Shown here piece by piece: positions 1 to 6,490 of a stretch of 15,578 nt of DNA. The DNA is taken from NCBI GenBank assembly GCA_964450265.1, contig CAYVCY010000037.1, positions 1-15,578 of the forward strand, given 5' to 3'. Positions within the stretch are counted from its first letter, which is position 1; every line of letters starts with the position of its first letter. The stretch comes from JAEZJZ01 sp964450265. GTDB taxonomy: Bacteria > Bacillota > UBA994 > UBA5500. The notes beneath the pieces are model-generated. The model was not told the origin of the DNA. It ran no database searches and saw only the letters and a program-made list of their open reading frames with translations. Made by a program: the position numbers and the translations under genes.

Positions 1-1372
1 AGAAAAAGGCGTCACCAAACATGGTATGGGGACCGCCATGGATCTCTAGGATAGCAGGATATTTCTGGCCAGGCTCGTAATTGGTCGGTTTCATAATCCA
101 GCTCTGCAGCTCCCAGCCGTCCTCGGCGTGGCAGATGAACTCTTCCGGAGTGGACAGCGCCAGTGAGTTGAGCAACTGATCGTTGAGAGCGGTCAGCTTC
201 ACAGCTTCCTTAGTAGTCAGGTCGAAGGTGAACAGTTCGCCCGGCGAGAGCGACTCGGCAAAGGCCAAGGCTACTTTCTTGCCGGTGTTGTCCATGGTGA
301 AGCTGTAGATGGCGCCCTTGAGTTCGCTCACCACTTCCACATCGCCACCGTCTGCCGGCAGCCGATAGAGATTGGCGTAACCGCGATCGGAAGCGTAGAA
401 GTAGATGTAACCGTTGGTAGCCCAAATAGGGGTGGAAGAGCCACCGCCGTAGCGGGAGTCGCTGTTGGCGCTGCCGCCCACTGGCAGTTCCATGGTGCTG
501 TTCAGGCAGACAGGCTGACCGCCTCTAGCTGGGATGCGATAGAACTTGGACAAGGTGGCACCCTTATACTCGTTCTCATTCCAGAGATAGACGATATCCT
601 TGCCGTCCAGAGACCAGATCGGGGCGGATGCGCGGCCGTTGCTTTCGGTCAGCTTGATCAGGTCGCCCCCGTCTGCAGGCACCAAATAGAGGTCAGAGAT
701 GCTCGGCTGCAGATCGGGCTCCGGCATGCGATTGCTGGTGAAGGCGATGTATTTGCTGCAAGGTGCCCATGCCGGGCTGGCGATGGTGAAGTCGCCCGAG
801 GTCAACTGCTTCGCCTGCTTGGTAGCTACATCCAGCACCCAAAGCTGCGAGGTACGCTTAGGCAGCAACCCAACGCCGTTGAATTTATAGCGCAGATTGT
901 CCACTACGTAAGCTTCATCGGTGCGCTTCTTGGCCTGTTTTTCCTTCTCCGCCTTATCCATTTCCTTGGTCAGCAGCTCCGGAGTGTCGTCGACGCCAAC
1001 CGCACTGCTGAACATAATCTGCTTGCCATCGGGAGACCAAATAGGATTGGATACGCCATAGCGCATAGTGGTCAGTTGCTCGGCCTCTCCCATGCCCGCA
1101 TTGAGTAGCCAGATTTGCCGACTGCCGCTGCGATCGGAGATGAAGGCCAGCTGCTGGCCATCCGGTGACCACGCCGGGCTGTTGCCGTTCTTGGTCAGAC
1201 GGTGAGCCTGCTTATCCGCTGCATTAGTCAGATAGAGATCGGTCTTATAGTTCTTCTCCTTCTCGTCGATATGTGTCACCGCGTAAGCGACTTTTTCGCC
1301 ACAGGGTGAGATCTGTGGATCGGCCAAGAATTTCAGTTTCAGCAGATCCTCTGTTACGACGGGTCGTTTCAT
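1..1372 (-). CDS. S9 family peptidase (acylaminoacyl/prolyl oligopeptidase type), 3' part outside window
   Basis: Serine peptidase of the prolyl oligopeptidase family, probably a cytoplasmic enzyme that cleaves short or acylated peptides. The 457 visible residues begin MKRPVVTEDLL and hold a TolB/WD40-like propeller with repeated blade motifs such as SPAWSPDGQQLAF (near 65-77) and NPIWSPDGKQIMF. The start of the alpha/beta-hydrolase domain follows (PAILEIHGGPH, about 439-449), with the HGGP oxyanion-type motif at 445-448. Family members are usually about 650-680 residues, so the GxSxGG nucleophile, Asp and His lie beyond the left edge and cannot be checked. The start is supported by AAGGAGG about 8 bases upstream. 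There is no signal peptide. A terminator at 1516-1541 isolates it from the upstream small gene, so it should have its own promoter in 1373-1515, where I see no convincing one. The family call is firm; the substrate is unknown. Confidence 0.93.
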   Translation of the reverse strand, partial: MKRPVVTEDLLKLKFLADPQISPCGEKVAYAVTHIDEKEKNYKTDLYLTNAADKQAHRLTKNGNSPAWSPDGQQLAFISDRSGSRQIWLLNAGMGEAEQLTTMRYGVSNPIWSPDGKQIMFSSAVGVDDTPELLTKEMDKAEKEKQAKKRTDEAYVVDNLRYKFNGVGLLPKRTSQLWVLDVATKQAKQLTSGDFTIASPAWAPCSKYIAFTSNRMPEPDLQPSISDLYLVPADGGDLIKLTESNGRASAPIWSLDGKDIVYLWNENEYKGATLSKFYRIPARGGQPVCLNSTMELPVGGSANSDSRYGGGSSTPIWATNGYIYFYASDRGYANLYRLPADGGDVEVVSELKGAIYSFTMDNTGKKVALAFAESLSPGELFTFDLTTKEAVKLTALNDQLLNSLALSTPEEFICHAEDGWELQSWIMKPTNYEPGQKYPAILEIHGGPHTMFGDAFF

Positions 1373-1515
1373 CAGTGATTTCCTCCTTCTGATGGTAGAT
1401 GTGGTTTTGCTCGCAGCCCTGAGAGCGGGCGTCGCATGCTTTACCCCAATTGATTTACTTCGCTGCGCGTATTAAGTTCACCTGCTCCCTGTGCGGGGAG
1501 AAGCATAATTCCACC

Positions 1516-1541
1516 AAAAAAGCCGGAGCAGACGCTCCGGC
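1516..1541 (-). terminator. Rho-independent terminator of the 77-residue gene
   Basis: Read on the minus strand, an 8-bp perfect stem GCCGGAGC / GCTCCGGC with a 4-base loop is followed directly by six T residues. It lies 12 bases past the stop codon of the small gene at 1554-1787 and is a textbook intrinsic terminator. Confidence 0.9.
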
Positions 1542-1553
1542 AGGAGGTATGGA

Positions 1554-1787
1554 CTACCTGCGCACAGCAGGGCGCATCAGGTCCAGGCCACCCAGGACGA
1601 CATGGGCGAGACCGAATCCCAGCACACCGTTGCCCATCCGCCTGTTGCGAAGGATCAATCCGGCACCTGAGACTAACGCTCCCAGCCCAGCTACATAAAA
1701 CCCTGTCTTGTTCTGTTGGTGCCGCTTTTTCAACCGTTTGGGCAACAAGCGGCTCATCGAACGTGTCTTCAGTGGGTTTTTGATCAT
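1554..1787 (-). CDS. Small basic, putative two-helix membrane protein (unrecognised)
   Basis: A 77-residue protein starting MIKNPLKTRSM. I chose this ATG over the longer frame (start at 1814) because AGGAGGTG sits 7 bases upstream of it. The first 28 residues are strongly basic (KTRSMSRLLPKRLKKRHQQNK). Two glycine-rich hydrophobic stretches follow, about 29-46 (GFYVAGLGALVSGAGLIL) and 54-71 (GVLGFGLAHVVLGGLDLM), separated by RNRRMGN. By the positive-inside rule the N-terminus and the short arginine-containing loop could face the cytoplasm, but two helices with such a short loop leave the topology uncertain. I cannot assign a family with confidence. It has its own ribosome binding site and terminator, and it is divergent from the 5'-nucleotidase gene, with an imperfect inverted repeat between them. 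Confidence 0.75.
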   Translation of the reverse strand: MIKNPLKTRSMSRLLPKRLKKRHQQNKTGFYVAGLGALVSGAGLILRNRRMGNGVLGFGLAHVVLGGLDLMRPAVRR

Positions 1788-1859
1788 CTGAGCACACCTC
1801 CTATGGAGTATCATTCACCAAAAACAAAGCGGCGATTAGTCCTGCTGAAAAACGAACAA

Positions 1860-1889
1860 TCGCTCAGAGCTTGGTTTCACTCAGAGCGA
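1860..1889. repeat. Imperfect inverted repeat between divergent genes
   Basis: Arms TCGCTCAGAG and CTCAGAGCGA are separated by 10 bases, with a single A/A mismatch in 10 pairs. The repeat lies in the 228-bp region between the divergent small membrane protein gene (start 1787) and the 5'-nucleotidase gene (start 2016). It could be an operator or a hairpin in a leader RNA; the sequence does not decide. No convincing -35/-10 pair was found in this gap. Confidence 0.4.
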
Positions 1890-2015
1890 CAGCGAGGCAT
1901 GCGGCGATACCTGTTCAGACTAAGATGATTAAGAAACATTGATGGAATTTTGCAAGGATACACAGCCTGAGTGGAGAAATATAGCTACGATATCATGTTC
2001 AGAGGAGGTATTTGG

Positions 2016-3899
2016 ATGTTCAAACGTTTTTGGGTTGTCTGTTTAGCAGTCCTGTTGCTGCTGACACCGGCAGCCGGCCACCTGCAGGCCGCACACGTCG
2101 ACTACACCCATCATTTTGACTGGATGCAGCAAGTCGGATTACTGGCTGGATCGGACCAAGGCCTGGAACTTGATGCCAGCATCACCACAGCACAATTGGC
2201 AACCTTCCTGCAACGAGCGCTGGGCTGGACGATGCCTTCGAAGAAGGTGGCGGTTTCCGATGTGACCAGCACCCACTGGGCTTATGAGCCGATCCAAGCG
2301 GCAATTGCTCACGGGGCAATTGAGCTGAAACAAGGGAAGGCCCACCCATCAGCCAAGCTCAGTTCGATCGAGGTCTTTGACATTGCCCAGCGGGCAGGAC
2401 TGACTCTCAACCTCCGTCCCTCTGCAGAAGTGTCCCGAGGGCAGTTCCTGCGGGCGCTGGGGGATGTGGTCAGCGAGACGATTACCGTGGTGCATACCAA
2501 CGACGTTCACGGCCGTATTTTGACCGATGAGAGCAACGGAGTCCTGGGATTGGCCAAAGTAGCTACCATCGTAGAACAGACCCGGGCCGAGAACCCCCAT
2601 ACGCTGGTGTTGGACGGTGGCGATGCGTTGCACGGCACCAATGAAGCACAGTTCTTCTCCGGTGCGTCGGTAGTCAACGCGATGAACTGTGTCGGCGTGG
2701 ACGTGATGGTGCCCGGCAATCACGATTTCAACTATGGCTACGAGCACCTACTAGCCTTGGAGCAGGACGCTGCCTTTGACATCGTCAGCGGCAATGTGCT
2801 CAAGGGAACCGAGGGCGAGAGTGAAGAATCCCTGCTAAAGCCCTATATCATCCGTGAATTGGCCGGGCTGAAGGTGGCCGTCTTCGGGCTATCCTCGGTG
2901 GATACCCCGATCCTCACCCATCCCAAGAACGTGGCCGGACTGACCTTTGTCGATCCGATAGCCACTGCCAAAGCGATGGTAGAGGACTTGGCCGGCGCCG
3001 ATTGCATCATCGCCTTGACCCACATTGGATACGATATCGATCTGGAATTGGCCAAGGCCGTCCCTGAGATCGACCTGATCATCGGTGGACATAGCCATAC
3101 TGAAGTGGTAACCGCAGAAAAGGTAAACCAGACATATATTGCCCAGACCGGCGAACACACCAAAAACGTCGGGCGGCAGCATTTAGTCTTCTATCAAGGT
3201 AAACTGGTAGGGGTGATCAGCGATCCGGTCAGCTATGACGCAGCCATTCCTGCTTCCCCCCGGGCCAACAAGCTGATTGAAACCGTCGGCGAGCGCGTGA
3301 AAGAGGAAATGAAGGCCGTGATCGGCAGCACAGTCAGTCCGTTGGACGGCGTGCGCGAGCATGTGCGGGCAAGAGAGACAAATCTGGGCAACCTGATTGC
3401 CGACGTGATGCGCTGGAACACCGATGCCGACATAGCCATGACCAACGGTGGCGGCATCCGAGCCAGCATTGCTCCCGGCGAAATCACTATCAATGACGTA
3501 GTCACGGTGCTACCCTTCGGTAACACGCTGGCCACTATTAAGCTGACTGGGGAGCAACTGGTGTCCGTGTTGGAGCACTCAGTAAGGCTCTATCCAGAGA
3601 CCAACGGCGGCTTTATGCAGGTTTCTGGACTGACCTTTAGCTTCGATCCCAGCCTGCCAGCAGGCGAGCGGGTGGTCGAGGTGAAGGTGGACGGTGTGAA
3701 GCTGGTTGCTGATGCAATCTACACCGTAGCCACCAATGACTTCACGGCGGCCGGTGGCGATGGCTTCGACGCCTTCGCCGAAGGCAGAGACCTGGTGGAC
3801 ACCGGCATCAGCCTGGACATCGTGTTGATGGAGTATATTGCACAGAACGAAGGGCTCGATGTCGGCGTGGATGGGCGCATCACGGTAATCGGCGAATAG
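2016..3899 (+). CDS. Exported 5'-nucleotidase / 2',3'-cyclic phosphodiesterase with SLH-like N-terminus
   Basis: A 627-residue secreted metallophosphoesterase of the UshA/YfkN family, expected to dephosphorylate nucleotides outside the cell so that nucleosides and phosphate can be taken up. The start at 2016 is chosen over an upstream in-frame ATG (1971) because AGAGGAGGT lies just before it and it opens a clean signal peptide (MFKRF, hydrophobic core VVCLAVLLLL, AAGHLQAA). Residues about 30-150 look like diverged SLH repeats, the clearest being VSDVTSTHWAYEPIQAAIAHGAI, which would tether the enzyme to the cell wall. Metal-site motifs follow in order: D163-x-H165, GGD (201-203), GNHD (234-237) and GGHSH (357-361). 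The C-terminal nucleotide-binding domain shows RETNLGN (453-459), NGGGIR (477-482), FGNTL (501-505) and NDFTAAGGDGF. All canonical blocks are present, so it should be active. It stands alone, with a terminator directly behind it. Confidence 0.93.
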   Translation: MFKRFWVVCLAVLLLLTPAAGHLQAAHVDYTHHFDWMQQVGLLAGSDQGLELDASITTAQLATFLQRALGWTMPSKKVAVSDVTSTHWAYEPIQAAIAHGAIELKQGKAHPSAKLSSIEVFDIAQRAGLTLNLRPSAEVSRGQFLRALGDVVSETITVVHTNDVHGRILTDESNGVLGLAKVATIVEQTRAENPHTLVLDGGDALHGTNEAQFFSGASVVNAMNCVGVDVMVPGNHDFNYGYEHLLALEQDAAFDIVSGNVLKGTEGESEESLLKPYIIRELAGLKVAVFGLSSVDTPILTHPKNVAGLTFVDPIATAKAMVEDLAGADCIIALTHIGYDIDLELAKAVPEIDLIIGGHSHTEVVTAEKVNQTYIAQTGEHTKNVGRQHLVFYQGKLVGVISDPVSYDAAIPASPRANKLIETVGERVKEEMKAVIGSTVSPLDGVREHVRARETNLGNLIADVMRWNTDADIAMTNGGGIRASIAPGEITINDVVTVLPFGNTLATIKLTGEQLVSVLEHSVRLYPETNGGFMQVSGLTFSFDPSLPAGERVVEVKVDGVKLVADAIYTVATNDFTAAGGDGFDAFAEGRDLVDTGISLDIVLMEYIAQNEGLDVGVDGRITVIGE

Positions 3900-3915
3900 A
3901 GACTGACAGCGATCG

Positions 3916-3950
3916 ACCGGAGGGAGTGGGTGCTCCCTCCGGTTCTTTTT
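3916..3950 (+). terminator. Rho-independent terminator of the 5'-nucleotidase gene
   Basis: An 11-bp perfect stem (ACCGGAGGGAG / CTCCCTCCGGT) with a 6-base loop, followed by TCTTTTT. It lies 16 bases after the stop codon at 3899. Confidence 0.92.
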
Positions 3951-4054
3951 GTCCCTATCATGCCGATGCAATCAGGGTCTGGGGCTGCGCTGAGAGCGGC
4001 AGGAGAGCTGCGCGGGTAACATTCGTTTCCGTCGGTTTTTTACCGGGATTGCGG

Positions 4055-4084
4055 TTGACCAGGTGCGGCGCACTGGAGTATGCT
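4055..4084 (+). promoter_or_regulatory. Candidate sigma-A promoter for the mutS2-like leader
   Basis: TTGACC (4055-4060) and TATGCT (4079-4084) are separated by 18 bases, matching the consensus at 5 of 6 and 4 of 6 positions. An inverted repeat with arms CGGTTGA (4052-4058) and TCAACCG (4089-4095) brackets it, with an inner repeat CCAG..CTGG. A repressor could bind there, or the region could fold in a read-through transcript. The predicted start near 4091 would give a leader of about 250 nt. Confidence 0.35.
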
Positions 4085-4107
4085 GCGATCAACCGGGAGG
4101 TGTGTTG

Positions 4108-4137
4108 ATGTCACTTGTCGTTCTTGACACAAAATAA
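4108..4137 (+). CDS. Possible 9-residue leader peptide upstream of the mutS2-like gene
   Basis: An ATG at 4108 preceded by GGGAGGTG (4095-4102) opens a 9-codon frame, MSLVVLDTK, ending in TAA. The binding site is as good as those of the real genes nearby. The frame lies directly before a strongly structured leader and just downstream of the candidate promoter. Such placement is typical of leader peptides that control a downstream gene through ribosome stalling or attenuation. The peptide has no obvious run of one regulatory amino acid. It could equally be chance, because a short frame with a purine-rich prefix is common. Confidence 0.3.
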   Translation: MSLVVLDTK

Positions 4138-4140
4138 ATT

Positions 4141-4338
4141 CAAAAATGGGGAGATGTTTTCTGGCCATCTCGGCGCAAATCGGGAGGCTGATTTAGCGTC
4201 CCCACTGTGTTAAGGACACACCACGCAAAATTGAGATCGGAAGTAAGAGATCGCTCTTAGGGGGTCCTTTGCCGGCCTTTTTATGGCGTTGTGGCTTGTG
4301 CCACGGCGCCTTTCTTGCTTTCAAAGGAGGTAACAACC
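4141..4338 (+). ncRNA. Structured 5' leader of the mutS2-like gene (possible riboregulator)
   Basis: Several hairpins follow one another. An outer stem TGGGGA / TCCCCA (4147-4152 with 4199-4204) encloses two arms. One is GATG..CATC (4153-4156 with 4166-4169), extendable to GAGATG..CATCTC. The other is CGCAAATC..GATTTAGCG (4174-4181 with 4190-4198), 8 bp with one bulged A. Together they would form a three-way junction. Then come TGTGT/ACACA (4206-4220) and an AAGAG/CTCTT hairpin (within 4245-4259). A terminator-like stem follows at 4285-4310. TCCTTT (4265-4270) and CCTTT (4309-4313) can each pair with AAAGG(A) of the ribosome binding site (4323-4328). I do not recognise a known riboswitch class or a T-box. 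The stems are visible in the sequence; the regulatory role is inference. Confidence 0.45.
4285..4316 (+). terminator. Terminator-like hairpin just before the mutS2-like start (possible attenuator)
   Basis: A stem of GGCG-TT-GTGG with CCAC-GG-CGCC makes ten pairs in RNA if the two central U-G wobbles form. It has a 6-base loop and is followed by TTTCTTGC. It ends only 7 bases before the ribosome binding site of the gene starting at 4339, where a simple end-of-gene terminator would be out of place because no gene precedes it. Premature termination control is the natural inference, but the T-tract is short and interrupted. Confidence 0.5.
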
Positions 4339-6264
4339 ATGGAACAGATGACTTTGCAGCTATTGGAGTTCGATCGCATCCAGGCGGATTTGGCCCTATA
4401 TACCGAAAGCGGCTTAGGCAAGCGGCTAGTGGAACGCATGCACCCGCTGTCAGACCGAAAGGCAGTCGAACACGTGCTGCAAGAGACCAACGAAGCCAGG
4501 CAGTTGCTGGATGCGGGCTGCCATGTTCCGTTAGGCGGCATCAACGACGTGACAGAGGAGCTAGAGAAGGTGGAGCGCAGCGGGGTGCTGCAACCGCAGG
4601 AACTATTGCCCATCGCTGACCTGCTGCGAAGTGCTGCCCGGCTACGGCGCTACATGGCAGACAGAAGCGACCTGGCACCTTTGCTGGTAGCCTACAGCCA
4701 CTCATTGACTGAACTGGACGAAACGAGACAATTGATCGAAAGCTGCTTAGAAGGCAATACGGTCAGCAACAACGCCAGCCGTAAGCTGCACAAGATTAGG
4801 CAACAGATTCGGATTACGGAAGAGCGCATCCAGACCAAATTACAGACGATGCTCTCCTCCTCTGCCCTGCAGGCGTGCCTACAGGACAATTTCGTCAGCG
4901 TGCGAGATGGCCGTTTTGTCATTCCGATAAAAGCCAGCCACAAGCATCACGTAGATGGCTTGGTCATCCAGGGCTCCAGCAGCGGCTCTACGGTATTCAT
5001 CGAGCCAGCCGGGGTAAGAAAGCTGGCCAACGAGCTGCAGGTGCTACGTGCGACGGAAGAGGCCGAGATCTATCAGGTGTTGGCCATGCTCAGCGGCGAG
5101 ATCTTCGCACAGCTACCAGCGATCAAACTGAACGTGGAGACTATGGCCGCCTTTGATTTTGCTCTGGCCAAGGGGCGCTACAGCCGCGCTCTAGAAGCCA
5201 CTTGCCCCCTCCTGAACAATCGCGGCCAGATCAGGCTGCAAAACGCCCGGCATCCACTGCTAGGTAAACAGGCAGTGCCGCTGCAGTTCTCCATCGGCGA
5301 AGGGTATCGCACCCTGCTGATCACGGGGCCGAACACCGGGGGCAAGACGGTGACGTTAAAAACCGTAGGGTTGTTATCGGCCATGGCCCAAGCAGGGCTA
5401 CACATCCCGGCAGACACCGGCAGCGAGATAGCCATCTTTCAGGAGATCCTGGCAGACATCGGCGACAATCAAAGCCTGGAACAGTCGCTATCCACTTTCT
5501 CATCCCATATGGGACGGATAGCTGCCATCCTGCGACGGGTATCCCCCGCCTGCCTGATCCTGCTAGATGAGATTGGCACGGGCACGGATCCGCGCGAAGG
5601 GGCTGCCCTGGGAGCGGCCATTCTGGAACAACTTCACCGGTCTGGCGCGGTGACTATCGTCACCACCCATTACGGTGATCTGAAGACCTACGCTGCCAGG
5701 CGACCACACTGGAAGAATGCCCGCATGGACTTCGATCAGGAAAGTCTGCGACCGCTATATCGTCTGATCATCGGTGAATCGGGGGCTAGTCAGGGTTTGT
5801 GGATAGCAGAGCGTCTGGGCATCGGACACCAGGTGATCACACTGGCTCGGGAATTACTGGGCGAGGAAAGCACACCAGGAGTACTATCGGGTGGCCTGCA
5901 GCCGCCCAGCCAGCTCGAAGGAGAAACAGAGAGTCCGGCGGCAACACCCCCGCCCAAGCAAGCGGCACTGGAGACGGACCTGTCCATCGGGGACCGAGTA
6001 TGGGTGCATCCGCTGGGCAAGAGTGGGATAGTAGCCAGCCTGCCGGACCGAAAAGGCATGATGACGGTAATTGTGCAGCGTCGTCCGGTGAGGGTCAATC
6101 ATAAGCGGCTCAGACTGCAATTGGAGAAAGCGGATCTCTACCCGGATCACGAGACTTATGATCTAAATATCGTACTGATCGGCAAAGAAGATCGTAAACT
6201 GGTGAACCGCATGGCCAAGCGGCATGTGCCGGGTGCGGTGCGCATGATCAGACCGGACCAATAG
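4339..6264 (+). CDS. Short MutS2-family ATPase lacking coiled coil and Smr domain
   Basis: A 641-residue member of the MutS2 branch of the MutS ATPases. The start at 4339 (MEQMTLQLLEFDRIQADL) has AAAGGAGG 8 bases upstream; a longer frame from 4291 has no such site. Residues 1 to about 300 match the MutS2 core and lever regions (VRDGRFVIPIKASHKHHVDGLV, GSTVFIEPAGV). The ATPase has a Walker A motif GPNTGGKT (330-337), Walker B LLDE (408-411) with GTGTDP, and TTHYGDLK. A KOW-like segment follows (GDRVWVHPLGKSGIVA, from 551), then only about 90 residues to the end. Typical MutS2 is about 780 residues, with a long charged coiled coil between ATPase and KOW and a C-terminal Smr domain. Here a 30-residue Pro/Gln-rich linker replaces the coiled coil, and no LDLRG..HGKG Smr signature is present. 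Known roles of MutS2 include recombination control and rescue of collided ribosomes; which applies here is unknown. Confidence 0.9.
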   Translation: MEQMTLQLLEFDRIQADLALYTESGLGKRLVERMHPLSDRKAVEHVLQETNEARQLLDAGCHVPLGGINDVTEELEKVERSGVLQPQELLPIADLLRSAARLRRYMADRSDLAPLLVAYSHSLTELDETRQLIESCLEGNTVSNNASRKLHKIRQQIRITEERIQTKLQTMLSSSALQACLQDNFVSVRDGRFVIPIKASHKHHVDGLVIQGSSSGSTVFIEPAGVRKLANELQVLRATEEAEIYQVLAMLSGEIFAQLPAIKLNVETMAAFDFALAKGRYSRALEATCPLLNNRGQIRLQNARHPLLGKQAVPLQFSIGEGYRTLLITGPNTGGKTVTLKTVGLLSAMAQAGLHIPADTGSEIAIFQEILADIGDNQSLEQSLSTFSSHMGRIAAILRRVSPACLILLDEIGTGTDPREGAALGAAILEQLHRSGAVTIVTTHYGDLKTYAARRPHWKNARMDFDQESLRPLYRLIIGESGASQGLWIAERLGIGHQVITLARELLGEESTPGVLSGGLQPPSQLEGETESPAATPPPKQAALETDLSIGDRVWVHPLGKSGIVASLPDRKGMMTVIVQRRPVRVNHKRLRLQLEKADLYPDHETYDLNIVLIGKEDRKLVNRMAKRHVPGAVRMIRPDQ

Positions 6265-6391
6265 TTGGATGATCGCCGATCTGCTGCCTTTCCTCGGCAG
6301 ATGCCTGCTAAGACAGGCGACTGCCACAGTGAAGAAGCGGCTCGTGGCTCGGCCAATCATCTTCGATGGCGCGTAAATATGGCAAGTTGGC

Positions 6392-6424
6392 AGGGCAGGC
6401 TAGCCGTTTGGCTAGGCCTGCCCT
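6392..6424. repeat. Strong hairpin between the mutS2-like and S55 genes
   Basis: Arms AGGGCAGGC-TAGCC and GGCTA-G-GCCTGCCCT form 14 pairs with one bulged G and a GTTT loop. It has no T-tract, so it may be a weak or two-way terminator or an RNA-stability element. The 226-bp gap (6265-6490) also holds smaller stems (ATCTGC/GCAGAT, GCCTG/CAGGC near 6303) and the ribosome binding site of the S55 gene. I see no promoter or small gene in it. Confidence 0.5.
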
Positions 6425-6490
6425 CTGACGTGGCACCTAACGCCTCAGCCGCATATGCTGCTGTAATGATTGCGGGAGGAGGTTAATCTA

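Noticed and set aside
1441..1797. 118-codon open frame on the minus strand overlapping the small membrane protein
   Set aside because: It runs through the terminator and shares the locus with a better-supported frame that has a binding site and a plausible protein.
4124..4129. TTGACA as a perfect -35 for the mutS2 leader
   Set aside because: The bases 16-18 further on read TGGGGA-like sequence with no resemblance to a -10 element and belong to the outer stem.
4141..4338. Known riboswitch or T-box assignment for the mutS2 leader
   Set aside because: I could not find the conserved T-box sequence or the conserved cores of purine, SAM, c-di-GMP, THF or fluoride riboswitches, so no class is claimed.
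6265..6490. Possible cobalamin-type riboswitch (GCCAC followed by purine-rich sequence near 6325)
   Set aside because: No B12 box or the other conserved cobalamin segments could be recognised, and the downstream gene has no link to cobalamin.
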